Shown here piece after piece: positions 55,155 to 64,000 of a stretch of 64,000 nucleotides of DNA. Each line of letters opens with the position of its first letter. The first letter of the stretch is position 1. Both the position numbers and the translations under genes were made by a program. The notes beneath the pieces were generated by a model. The model ran no database searches. It had not been told where the DNA came from and saw only the letters and a program-made list of their open reading frames with translations. Source of the DNA: Arthrobotrys musiformis (taxonomy: Eukaryota; Ascomycota; Orbiliomycetes; Orbiliales; Orbiliaceae); NCBI GenBank assembly GCA_036971715.1, contig JAVHJL010000005.1, forward strand, positions 3,038,001 to 3,102,000, read 5' to 3'.

Positions 55155-56727
55155 ATGCCTCGTGCCGGCTTCAAGCAAGCGCCAGGGATCGATATCGAAC
55201 TCGAACAGCCCGAGGGCATATTCCTACCCGGCGACACCATCAATGCCAGGGTAATCGTCGACTCTGTCACCGGCCTATCAGGCGGGCAAAATAACGTCTA
55301 CATAAACTTCTACGGCCGCTCGAAGGTTTTGATCATTAGGAATACCGGTGAAGGGAAGGATTATTACCGTGGCCGGGCGATTCTGTTTCAGAAACAGTTT
55401 TACCTCGATGGTCCGCCGGTTTCTGAAGCTGGTGGTCGTGAGGCGTGGGGGTTTTCGGTTCAGATACCTACTCATACTGTGCTTGGGCAGTATAAGTACA
55501 ACGATACCTGGAAGGTAGCGTCGAAGTATCTGAATAATACTGAGATGGATATTACTCAGCACCCCCTCCCTGGTGTCTTCTACTACTGTGGGGAATCCGG
55601 CGGGACCAAGGGTGAATGTTATGTTGAATATGTCATGGAAGTCAGCCTTCGCCCGACACGGGAGATCTATGATCCCAATGACAAACAGAAGAAGAAAAAA
55701 GAGCCCGACGTGCCAACCACCATTGTGCCATTGGTTATCCGCACTCGGAGTTCGGAGCGCCCGATCAAATATTCAGAGTACCTCCAAGACGTCTCTGAGG
55801 AAGTACGGATCAAAACCCTAAAACTCCTACCGCAGTTCGCAACCGAACAGCTCGGGTTCAGACATAACCTCAAATCGGTCTTCAAGCCGTCCAAAATCCC
55901 AAATTACTTCTTCGACCTGAAGGTCACATGTCCATCGACCATCCAGCTCGATAACCCGACCTACTTCCCCTTCCGCCTCTCCATCATTCCAAAAGCAGAT
56001 TCCACGGGGAAGGGATCCAGCTCAGGCAGCATCTTCAGCAACGGGGATACCTCTAAACTTCCTGATGTGAAAATTTCAACGTTCTCGCTGTGTTTGAAGA
56101 TGTGGTCTATGATGCGGGCTCGCAGTATTTTAAAATGGGACTCGAGTACGGAGAAACATCACGATTTTGCCATCTCGCCGGATTTGCCGCCGCATATGGT
56201 GGGTTATGTGATCCCGCGTGAGGGCGGGGCGGGGATGTACGGGTATAGACATCCGGATGAATCTAACGTATGTACTTTCACCTCCAATTTCTTTACTTAA
56301 AAATTAGGACAGGGTTGATGCTAATTACACCTATGTTTAGGATCTAATGGGCGGAGAACAATACCTCGACCTCGGTCAGCTCCTCAACCTCCAACTCTCA
56401 CGCACCCATTCCACCCGTCTGGAGGGCGAAAAGAATGAATTCAAAACAAAACGTCCACTGTGGCCTAGTTTCAAAACATATAATATACACTGTTACTACG
56501 AGTGGAAATACAAAATCACCATCACCTGCGCGGGAGAAACTCAGGTGGTGGAGGGGAAGCAAAGAGTGGAATTGATCAGTCAGAGCGAGGAGCAGGAGCA
56601 GAATATTGCGTTGGATAAACAGGGGACTAAGAAGAAGTGGGGGGAGATGATGGAGGGTGCTGAGGGTGCTGTCGCGATTTTGGGACTGGTGGGGGAGCTG
56701 GTTGCTGAGGCTGTTAGCGATTCGTGA
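55155..56727 (+). CDS. Arrestin-like N-terminal domain protein
   Basis: The model is join(55155..56267, 56341..56727), 499 residues, with a 73-bp intron (donor GTATGT, acceptor GTTTAG, frame kept). The protein begins with a beta-rich arrestin fold: IDIELEQPEGIFLPGDTINA, RVIVDS, NVYINFYGRSKVLI, then FSVQIPTH and GVFYYCGE...CYVEYVMEVSL. This is the pattern E-x-x-x-x-x-x-PGDxxxGxVxL of fungal alpha-arrestin N domains. The second half shows TFSLCLKMWSMMRARS, and the C-terminus ends in a helix-rich region with GAEGAVAILGLVGELVAEAV. Alpha-arrestins guide Rsp5-type ubiquitin ligases to membrane transporters. No PPxY motif was noticed, so an adaptor role is doubtful; it may be one of the many small fungal arrestin-fold proteins of unknown role. 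Confidence 0.8.
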
Positions 56728-57568
56728 TTGTGCTTTAGTCTTGGGTTGCAAATCCTGGGCGTGAAATAATTAATATTGGGAAAAGCTTTGTTTTTGGTAA
56801 TGCCTCGTATAGCTTGCGAGTATCTCTATTGATGTATCTTGGAATATAGCAACTAATTCGTGTCTTTGTTTGGGTCTTCGACAGCGGGATGTGTGATAAA
56901 AGCTTGGATTAATATTATAATGGAAAGGTAACGGACGAAAGAAATGACCTTGCCCATTTGAGACTCTAGCCTTAATATCGATAATGGATTTACAAAATTT
57001 AGCCTAGCATTGTCCTATATGCGCATTTTGAGAATGCTAGTGATATCCATCTTGTCTCGACGGGCTTTGCGTTCCGAGGTAGTACGGTCTTCCGGGCTTG
57101 GCGGCCTCCGAGCTGGCTTGGCTTCGACCCCCAAAAGCAGCTTTCCCGTCGCAATTCTCTTCATATAGTTTTCCGTTGGGCCCGAATACTTCATATGATA
57201 CCGCCAGGTTGATCAGAAGCTGTACTGCCTTGATACCAACCTCGAGCCAGAGTCTTGCATGTCGACGTTGCTTCGCAATGCAACATTCTTAGCTTTGCCG
57301 TACGACGGATATATATAGCATCGCTAACTTCAACCAGGGGTCCTCGATCCCCTGTGGGTCTAACTCCCACGTTTTCAATTGGTTCAATCGTGAAAAATAC
57401 GCTAGCTAGCATTTACCGCCGCAGGGATGAGCTGAGCTTAGGATCTCTCTTCTCCTGAATTGCAGTCGACGCGTGGAATTTTTGGTACTTAAGCTTGTTG
57501 CTTTCGCTGTACCCTGGAGCCACCCTTTTTTATTGCAATTGATTGATTATCTTATCGAGATTTTTAAA
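56728..57568. other. Intergenic region, 841 bp
   Basis: 3' flank of the arrestin-like gene, then the promoter of the next gene. Nothing specific was recognised. Confidence 0.4.
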
Positions 57569-58584
57569 ATGGAGCCGGTTGTACGATACACGACGTCTGA
57601 GGTGATTCGGCCGGGACCGTATCACAGATTAATGTAAGTACCACTCACATCCACCTAAGCTCCTCCCTCAAAGAAAACAGGGACAATCTCGCAACTAACA
57701 GAAGGGTTTCAATGCCAGAAACGGAATCGAATGGGTGACGGGAACGCCCTGCGGCTCGCTCATCGGGGTTCCACAGTCGTTATGCTCTAAAGATGCCACG
57801 GCGGCGAGTTACGTCTGGCTCTTCGCGCTGAGCGCTTTCGGCATCATCGTTGGGTTTTTGGGATTGGCCGTGTTCGTTACCGCGGTTTATGGCGCTTGGT
57901 ATGGTGTTAAGAGCGCTGGTGGGTACCCCCCTCTGTCATTTATAAACATTTCGGGACGGCTAAGCTAAGCTATATACATTATGGGAAATAGGCCGGGCGT
58001 ATAAAGAGATCATGGGGAAGATTACACTGTTAGAAGCGAAGTGCGGAAAGTTGGAGGAAGCATTGATTAAAGAAACCGCGGCGCGTCTGGCGGCCGAATG
58101 CGCTTTGAAGGAGAAAGTGAAGGAGGAGGCCGCGGCTCGAAGTCTGGCTGATACGAATATTGCTGCGAAGTTGGAGAAGGAACGGGTTGATCGCCAAGCT
58201 GGGGTTGTTACCCTCGAGACCTCGTTCACAAAGAAATTGAACGACGAAGCCGCCGATCGCAAAGCGGATGACTATGCTCTGCGAAATGACCTCAGGAAGG
58301 AGGAAACTATCCGACAGAAGGAGGTGATGGATCTTTCTCATAAGTTTTTGGAGGATACCCGGAAGGAAGGGGAGATCAGGTCCAAGGGGTTCGCGGAGAC
58401 GATGAAGATGATTATGGATGAGACCAGTCTCAGGACCGTCAAGCTGGACAGCGTCTCGAGTCGGGTTAATGAGATTTCGGTCAAGTTGACGAATGAGAAG
58501 GTTGAGCGGGAGGCCCAGGATGCCAACTTGGCGAGGAAGATCGATGGGCTGAGGGCTGTTCGGGACGCCAGAATGAGCGTTTAG
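57569..58584 (+). CDS. Single-pass membrane protein with repeat-built coiled coil
   Basis: The model is join(57569..57633, 57719..57918, 57992..58584), 285 residues. The short N-terminus MEPVVRYTTSEVIRPGPYHR leads to a Cys-containing segment (WVTGTPCGSLIGVPQSLCSK), then one strong hydrophobic helix (LFALSAFGIIVGFLGLAVFV) at about residues 55-78. The remaining about 190 residues are a charged coiled coil made of repeats of 18-22 residues with the pattern E-x-x-x-R-x-A-x-x-x-x-L-x-x-x-[FL]-x-K, for example ERVDRQAGVVTLETSFTKK, EAADRKADDYALRNDLRK and EKVEREAQDANLARKIDGL. The topology is probably membrane anchor with a long cytosolic rod. The family is not recognised. Introns have GTAAGT and GTGGGT donors and keep the frame; the acceptor of exon 2 (57718) was chosen by frame. 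Confidence 0.7.
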
Positions 58585-61086
58585 GTCGTTCAAGGATTGG
58601 AAAGAAAAAAAAATGTTGGATCCACGGTGCCAACGGTCTTGATTGTTTTGTTAGATGTTGCATATGAATTGATCAATTGAACCAAAGTTTTCCGGTTCGA
58701 GGAAAGGTTGAATTTGCAGTTTTTTGTAGAAATGGCCGGATTTCGCCGGGACCTTGTCATCGTCGTCTATGCCAAGGACTTATTCTTCCAGAAGCCTTGG
58801 TGGGTGAGAGACACACCTCCACACGGTATAATAGTATTATACCCTGCGGATATCCGTGCGACGTTATTCCAACATCGTGGCTGCGGGCTGTTGTGGTTTT
58901 TCTGCTAGAGCCCCCACCGTCCTATCAACTCCAGTCCGAGGATCGCACATCCCATCACAATATCAACAAAGTTGTTGACACCCCCAAGGATAAATGTACT
59001 AAATATCGATAGTACACCTTCAGCAGTGGTCGGAACTCTGTAAGTCTCAACCTGGCGGCTTCTTCCCAGCCGGGTGTGTGTGAAATAGGGTCTATTCCCC
59101 AACTGCGAAAACAGTTGGAGGGAGAAGAGGAGCGAGGACTCCCAATCGAGGATTTGGCGGCGGATGGGGGGGACGCGATGGTCTGCCGGGTATGCGGTCG
59201 GCGGGGGGTGGGAACTGCACGGCATTTTTGATAATTCGATTAATGTATTATGTGGAGGGTGTTTTTCAAGGTTTATCTGGGGAAAGATCTTGCGATATCG
59301 ATATTGAGGAGGGGGATTAAGGAGGTCTTTAAGGGCCGGTCAAATTACCGCCAAGGCTTGATTCGTGATTTCTGGGCGAATCAGGCTGGCTGGAAGGCGA
59401 CCTGAGAACCTCTCAGCCCGTGAAGCCGGTTATTTTATACAGAATATCATGAAAATGCGTTTTGAAGTCATTGTCGATGTTGGTAATTACGTTATTGTGT
59501 TAGGATATGTTATGGGGGGGTGTTTTAAGAAGATATACATCACGGCGCAGAGTTGAATCGCCTTAGGCTGACGATTGACACCAACCGACAATCTACGGAT
59601 CCAACATGTCGATACTTTGAGATGAATTCACTTTAGAAGTATCATTCGTTCGCTTATGTAAAATTAAGTGTGGTTAGATGTAAATTGTGGGCTTGTCGCC
59701 GAATATTAATACTCTCGACGAGTATGATTAGTTATGAAGGCCACAGGCGCAGGCATACTTCGTCTCGTAAACCAGGCACAGTCGCTACGATGCCTTCGCA
59801 TTTAAAATCGGATTGATAATTCGTAAGTCGTACCCAAGCGACCCAAAGTTCATAGGTGCCGAAGTAGTAAGAGGAATCCCGACGCCTTCACAAGTATAAT
59901 ATATTAATGTAAGTGCCCCCGCGCTGAATAGTTTGCATACGATCATTTATCACACCCTCCCTGTTGATAGCCGACCGTTTGTGCGCTCGTGTCACCGAAT
60001 AGCCTCGATAAGGTTGTCAAGTCCGAGCGAATCTGTAGCCAAAGGTTTCACAAGCGTGTCAACTTGAAAGCATATTCTTTCAACTTCTGCTAGGTAATGA
60101 ACCTGGTGGGTATATAGTATACGCCACAACGATATGGCCTGGATAGTCCATGTCAGAGGGTCATGTTGATAAACGACCGATGCTCCGGGCCGTAGACTCC
60201 CTGTAAATCTTTGGCAAGGTCCCTTTCCTTTGTTGAAATGTTGCGACATCGATATTCAGGGCCTTGTGAGCGACGAAACAATAGCCAGAACTGGTGCCAC
60301 GGATAAGCCAACCAATGGCGAAAGACGGGATGGTTTGGGTCCCTCGGAACCCAATATATCCAATCCGCGGATATTTAGATATTCTGTTCTTCCCGACGCC
60401 CCCTCAGGCCCACTCGCAGGGTCGAATGTAGCCCGAATAAGTCGTGATAGAGCGGAAGGTGCCTGCCAAGAGTGGTCCTCCAGAGTAGCCAATACTCCGT
60501 GGATGTGGTGCATTCGACTTCAGGCGCGAGCGGACATAAACCCCTCCTAGCCCATGGCCATGGCCCCAGTTAGCCATGGGAAAACCCCCGCAGGCCTCGT
60601 CATCAGCGTGGTTGAGCAGCACGTTAAGAGCAGCGTAGACAGTGGCGTTTGTTCTCACGCGACAGATTCCGTCGGGAGATTCGACCTAGTTCGTCGTCGG
60701 CGGCAGTGGGTCCTCCCTTGTCCCCGTCCCCGTCCTCGTCCTTCGTCCTCCCATGCAATCAATGGCTTCCCTTGTCCTCCCATGTCCGTGTCCGGTGCTT
60801 GTGTTTTGTCCGGGTTTGGTTTCAGGAGAGCGTTGGTTTGGTTTGTTCCTGGAAAAGAACAGCTTACGCCAATCCGCTGCAGCTCGAAAACACCACCACC
60901 GCCAAATTACTTACCTATCGCCAAACCGGACCCACGAAACCTCATCGTCCTCGTCATCATCGTAATCATCAACCTCCTTTTCGACCTCCCCTCGGCTTCG
61001 TGCCAGCCCGGCTGTGATTTCTTGCCTGCACGTACTCGCAATCTTCCGGACGCTGTCTTGAACACGATATCTCGCGTTTCCCGCCC
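58585..61086. other. 2.5-kb intergenic stretch with copia debris and the EMP70 promoter
   Basis: The middle part (59.6-60.25 kb) holds a copia 3' end listed separately. The part 60250-60660 has minus-strand ORFs of unclear origin. Nearer EMP70 (60700-60790) the sequence is C/T-rich with CCGTCC-type repeats, like a fungal promoter. A plus-strand ORF at 60554-61090 ends in TGA overlapping the EMP70 ATG by ATGA; it could act as an upstream ORF if it is in the leader. Confidence 0.4.
59690..60249 (-). mobile_element. Decayed Ty1/copia 3' end with polypurine tract and LTR start
   Basis: The minus-strand ORF 59992-60249 ends with VDTLVKPLATDSLGLDNLIE, matching the end of copia RNase H (MxADxLTKPLxxxxLxxLxxxxG). 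Downstream on the same strand is a purine run CAACAGGGAGGG (59955-59966), directly followed by TGTGATAAATGATCG, the expected PPT and TG start of a 3' LTR. The LTR's far end is not defined; CTGGTTTACGAGACG within it (59761-59775) matches shards at 43 and 51 kb. The coding part upstream is too degraded to follow, so the element is dead. Confidence 0.55.
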
Positions 61087-63244
61087 ATGAAGTGGTTCCG
61101 CTCGTCGCCGTCGCTGGCGGCGCTGATAGCCCTCAGGGCATCCCTTTCCACAGCCTTCTACCTGCCAGGAGTGGCCCCGACAGACTACAACGAAGGAGAC
61201 CTGGTCCCTCTCAATGTCAATCGCCTGACACCTGCCATTCAAGCCTCCAGCCAACAGGTCCAGTCTTTAATATCCTACGACTATTACCATGAATACTTCC
61301 ATTTCTGCCCGCCTGAGGGAGGCCCACAGAAGATATCCGAGTCGCTGGGATCGATACTCTTCGGTGACCGTATTCTAACCTCGCCCTTCCAGCTTAAGAT
61401 GGCAAAGAACGAAACTTGCAAGCTCTTATGTCAGGCCAAACACGACAAACGGTCTGCTAAGTTCACCAACATGCGTATTTGGCAGGGGTACAATCTCAAC
61501 TGGCTCATCGATGGCTTGCCTGCTGCGACATTGACCTCGCAGATTGGCGATGAATCGAATCAGTTCTATAGCCAAGGTTTCTCTCTCGGTGGATTTGTCG
61601 TCGATGAGAAACCCCCGCACAGGCCGCACATTAACAACCACTACGACATCATCGTCGACTACCATCGTATTCCTGGCCGGAAGGACAGGTCATTCCGTGT
61701 CGTCGGTGTCGTCGTACAGCCTTCATCGAGACATCAAAAAGTTGCTGCCGACAAGCAGTCTGCAGATTGTGGAAATGACGAGCCTTTGATATTGAGGGAG
61801 GATGGCGACACAGAAATCACCTATACATACAGTGTCATCTGGATGGAGTCACCGACCGCCTGGGCTACCAGATGGGACAAGTATCTCCATGTCTTCGACC
61901 CGCGAATCCATTGGTTCTCGCTTGTGAACAGCGCTATTATCGTTGTTTTCCTCACCGGAATGGTCAGCATGGTTCTTCTCAAGACGTTGAGGAAGGATAT
62001 TGCCCGCTACAACCAACTTGACTTGAACGAGGATGTGCAAGAGGACTCTGGTTGGAAACTTGTTCACGGCGATGTCTTCAGGCCGCCAAAGAACCCCATG
62101 CTCCTTAGTATCTTCCTTGGTAGCGGTGCCCAAATTTTCTTCATGACTGGTATTACTATTCGTACGTATTTTTACCCCTTTCGACAAGACTGAACACCCC
62201 CCAACCCTTGATATCCGAACGCTAACGGTACACAGTATTTGCGCTGCTCGGATTCCTCTCGCCGTCCGGTCGTGGCAGCCTCGCTACCGCCATGATTATA
62301 TTCTACACTCTCCTTGGTTTCGTCGGTGGTTACACATCTGCCCGCGTATATAAGTCGTTTGGTGGTGAATCATGGAAGAAGAACATTATCTTTACTCCAA
62401 TTTTCATTCCCGGCGTTGTCTTTGGCACGTTCTTTTTCTTGAACTTCTTCTTGATCTGGAAGGGCTCGTCTGGCGCCGTCCCACTCTGGACTATGATCGC
62501 ACTTATCTGCATCTGGTTCGTTATCAGCTTGCCATTGAGTTTCGCCGGAAGTTGGTTCGGATTCAGGGCTCCAGTAAGATATTCTCACAAAACCTCTAGC
62601 AGGATTTCAAGCTAACATGTCTATAGGCCTTCGAAGCTCCAGTTCGAACAAATCAGATTCCGCGACAGATCCCTGAGCAAGCCTTGTACCTCAAGCCGCT
62701 TCCCAGCATGCTCCTTGTTGGTATTCTTCCATTCGGCGCCATCTTCGTCGAATTGTACTTTATCATGTCGTCGATCTGGTTCCACAGAGTCTATTACATG
62801 TTCGGGTTCTTATTTGTTTGTTACGGAATTATGGTAAGAAGCGACTTTCAATAACCCCAAGGCGACGATCGCTAATATTATACCTTCTAGATTATCACCT
62901 GTTCTACCGTCACGATCCTCATGATTTACTTCCTCCTCTGTAGCGAGAACTACCATTGGCACTGGAGAGCATTCTTCATTTCCGGAGCTAGTGCTTTCTA
63001 TGTGATACTTAATGCGTTTATCTACTGGCTCAGTAAATTGAGCTTGGGTGGGCTTGCTAGCAACGTTCTCTACTTAGGTTACAGTTTGTTGATCGGATTT
63101 TTGTTCTTCATCTTGACCGGTATGTCCATTTCCGTCCGATATTCGGTTATTGACAGGACTAACGAGATAATTCTAGGTACTATCGGCTTCTTCTCCAGCT
63201 GGGTCTTCGTCAGGAAGATTTATGCTAGCATCAAGATTGACTAA
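61087..63244 (+). CDS. EMP70: Transmembrane 9 superfamily / EMP70 nonaspanin
   Basis: TM9SF/EMP70 proteins are Golgi-endosomal membrane proteins with a large luminal domain and nine transmembrane helices, involved in adhesion, copper balance and sorting of Gly-rich transmembrane domains. The model is join(61087..62161, 62236..62573, 62627..62833, 62891..63244), 657 residues, the normal length. A signal peptide (SLAALIALRASLSTA) precedes the family motif FYLPGVAPTDYNEGDLVPLN. Further signatures are PFQLKMAKNETCKLLC, SVIWMESPTAWATRWDKYLH, the first helix near NSAIIVVFLTGMVSMVLLKT, then DVFRPPKNPMLLSIFLGSG and the helix series to the end. The C-terminus KIYASIKID is the conserved KxD/E COPI-binding tail that keeps these proteins in the Golgi. 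All three introns are phase-consistent. Confidence 0.97.
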
Positions 63245-64000
63245 GGCGGTATTTTGGGTAATGGCGAGAAAATATGACCAGATTCTTATCGGGCGTTCTC
63301 TATTTGCTTTTTTACCCTTGACGAGTTCAAGTAAGGGATGGCATTAGGCGCTTCGATAGGGGATAGAGCTTGATTTAATGGCAGCGAATCAGGTGGAGGT
63401 GAGAAGGCTTAATTGGCTTTTTAGCAGGGAGTTGTCAAAAAAGTTCACCGGAAGGGAGATTGGGATTATATGGGCATCTTTTTTTCCACGAAAAAATTAT
63501 ATTTCTACCCTTTTTTTTGAGCTAACGAATATGAAATGTCGAATGCCGGGTTGCTTACTCTTCTACTCCTTTTGGGAATTCCTCTTTGTTTCTTCTTCGG
63601 TTGTTCAGCTTTTTCTATCTTGTTCCTATTCGGCTCTTTGTAAGCAGTTTTATTACGTGCGCTTCTTTCTCTGTTGGATTCTTCTTTTTTATTAGAATTT
63701 TTCTTCTTCTTCCTCTTCTCTTATTTATTTTTGTTAGCTTTTTATGGAGTGCAGTGCGTTCTATTGGGCTCTATATCTACTCTACTCTGGATAATCACAA
63801 TGGATATTACCATGAGGATTTAAGGTGTAAATCTCCAAGGTTGTGACGTTTGCGAGTGTGGGATATTGCTAGGGCTCTTCGTCTACGTCAGATCACATGC
63901 ACTTGAACGCCCATTCTTGTGCACTATATCGTCGCTGGGCCGTGCACTCGGAGTATTGGATTACTGTCATTTACTAGACGCAATACTCCGTATTTATTGA
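63245..64000. other. 3' flank of EMP70 to the window end
   Basis: The stretch is T-rich with TTCTTCTTCCTCTTC-type runs at 63570-63720. A TACTCCGTA motif lies at 63984-63992, also found at 50300 and, on the other strand, at 1041. No gene is seen before the edge. Confidence 0.4.

Noticed and set aside
1..64000. CRISPR array, bacterial operon or phage features
   Set aside because: The window is intron-rich fungal nuclear DNA; no regularly spaced repeat array of that kind exists.

Overview
This window is nuclear DNA of a filamentous ascomycete (Pezizomycotina). Most genes are broken by short introns (about 38-208 bp) with GTNNGN donors, CTAAC/CTGAC-type branch sites and YAG acceptors. The proteins are typical of ascomycetes: a PDR-type ABC transporter with an asymmetric nucleotide-binding site, a very long hybrid histidine kinase, allantoicase, Hym1/Mo25 and an OTT_1508-like deaminase. 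Intergenic gaps are long and partly filled with decayed Ty1/copia pieces. The class within Pezizomycotina cannot be fixed from the sequence alone.

Layout. 0-10 kb: the 5' part of Mediator subunit MED4 (minus, cut by the window edge), the calcium sensor NCS1/frequenin, a deaminase-like two-exon gene and a 174-residue orphan. 10-25 kb (minus): a full-size PDR ABC transporter, a hybrid histidine kinase with two PAS domains and a receiver, and a Cir_N/LENG1-like arginine/aspartate-rich splicing-associated protein. 25-30 kb: Hym1/Mo25 (plus) converging on SEC18/NSF (minus). 30-38 kb (minus): a small zinc-knuckle ORF, a mosaic block of CCTAGGTA repeats holding a copia reverse-transcriptase fragment, allantoicase, a multi-pass membrane protein and an HNH protein. 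40-48 kb: KXD1 (plus), an RGG-rich protein, tRNA-Arg(UCU) with a tiny intron, the zinc-finger subunit of TFIIIC (plus) and a TPMT-family methyltransferase (minus). 48-64 kb: a gene-poor stretch with decayed coding blocks and LTR remnants, surrounding a coiled-coil orphan, an arrestin-like protein, a membrane-anchored coiled-coil protein and an EMP70/TMN9 nonaspanin.

There is no operon or biosynthetic cluster. The genes are mostly housekeeping: transcription (MED4, TFIIIC, tRNA), splicing (Cir_N protein), membrane traffic (SEC18, KXD1, EMP70, arrestin-like), signalling (NCS1, histidine kinase, Hym1), purine catabolism (allantoicase) and drug efflux. Three minus-strand genes at 35-42 kb have a TCACGTGA palindrome upstream.

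The best second-look items are the deaminase-like gene (5.1-7.2 kb), the repeat-bounded mosaic at 32 kb, the copia 3' end and related LTR shards at 43, 51 and 60 kb, a long imperfect inverted repeat that contains the stop codon of an orphan gene (52.1 kb), and the repeat-built coiled coil at 57.6-58.6 kb. Exon coordinates were derived by hand from splice signals and reading-frame continuity; each model gives an intact frame, but no transcript evidence was available.
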